Shown here one piece after another: positions 5,030-5,081 of a stretch of 5,081 nucleotides of DNA. The DNA lies in assembly GCA_027314825.1 (NCBI GenBank), contig DAHVAB010000016.1, positions 1 through 5,081 on the forward strand. The letters are read 5' to 3'. The stretch's first letter is position 1. Each line of letters opens with the position of its first letter. The notes beneath the pieces are model-generated. The model was not told the origin of the DNA. It made no database searches and worked only from the letters and a program-made list of their open reading frames with translations. Both the position numbers and the translations under genes were made by a program. The DNA is from Solirubrobacterales bacterium. GTDB taxonomy: Bacteria > Actinomycetota > Thermoleophilia > Solirubrobacterales > Solirubrobacteraceae.

Positions 5030-5035
5030 TAGATT
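5030..5035 (+). promoter_or_regulatory. Possible -10 box of the pyr leader
   Basis: TAGATT fits TANNNT and lies directly after the rnz stop. Transcription would start near 5042, just before the PyrR-binding stem, which is the right place. No good -35 is visible at 16-18 bases, so this is tentative; read-through from rnz is an alternative. Confidence 0.3.
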
Positions 5036-5044
5036 CAGCGAGAT

Positions 5045-5075
5045 CCTTTAATCCGGTCCCGAGAGACCAGGAAGG
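5045..5075 (+). promoter_or_regulatory. PyrR-binding RNA leader
   Basis: The RNA folds as expected for a PyrR-binding site. The lower stem is CCTT (5045-5048) with AAGG (5072-5075). An internal loop TAAT follows, then CC/GG (5053-5054 with 5070-5071), a bulged A (5069), and an upper stem GGTC/GACC (5055-5058 with 5065-5068) capped by CCGAGA. The core GGTCCCGAGAGACC matches the known PyrR consensus (UCC-G-GAG core) with compensating stem bases. PyrR bound with UMP represses pyrimidine synthesis genes. The 3' arm is purine-rich (AGGAAGGAAG) and looks like the Shine-Dalgarno of the next gene, so translational repression, as reported for mycobacteria, is likely. The gene itself, probably pyrR, lies just beyond the window. 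Confidence 0.8.
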
Positions 5076-5081
5076 AAGAAG

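Noticed and set aside
1..5081. CRISPR array, insertion sequence or retron-like element
   Set aside because: I saw no spaced direct repeats, no transposase other than the site-specific integrase, and no reverse transcriptase motif on either strand.

Overview
The window is high-GC DNA that looks actinobacterial. Promoter-like boxes are of the TANNNT type, two genes (2397 and 4055) appear to be leaderless, and many genes touch or overlap by 1 to 4 bases. The RNase Z gene followed by a PyrR-type pyrimidine leader fits an actinobacterial chromosome, and the style would suit a deep-branching class such as Thermoleophilia, but that finer placement is a guess. Roughly three quarters of the window (1 to about 3850) is the integrase end of an integrated phage or phage-derived element. 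The rest (about 3850 to 5081) is host chromosome. The junction is a tRNA-Arg(CCG) gene on the minus strand, whose 3' end faces the integrase.

Layout of the element: the C-terminal 270 residues of a tail tape-measure-like protein run in from the left edge (2-814). A small unrecognised protein follows (868-1104). A 200-base non-coding stretch (1105-1304) holds a good promoter, a strong hairpin and a ribosome-binding site that can pair with a CU-rich run just upstream. Then come an unrecognised, mostly helical 273-residue protein (1305-2126) and, overlapping it by 4 bases, a small two-helix membrane protein (2123-2365). Next is a 26-base dyad overlapping a TATACT box (2362-2390), a leaderless ribbon-helix-helix regulator gene (2397-2564) and, overlapping it by one base, a complete tyrosine integrase gene (2564-3814). 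A hairpin with A and T tracts on its two sides (3821-3847) probably ends transcription from both directions.

Layout of the host side: tRNA-Arg(CCG) (3853-3925, minus), a GC-rich spacer able to fold (3926-4054), the divergent gene rnz for ribonuclease Z (4055-5029), and at the right edge a leader matching the PyrR-binding RNA (5045-5075), which predicts pyrR and a pyr operon just beyond the window.

How the parts fit: the regulator and integrase share one promoter and are translationally coupled, so a regulator bound at the dyad would control both itself and the integrase. The integrase would act at the tRNA gene next door, and the other attachment site should lie well to the left, outside the window. 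I found no clearly new biological system. The least explained parts are the 1305-2365 gene pair with its structured leader and the compact regulator-integrase control module.
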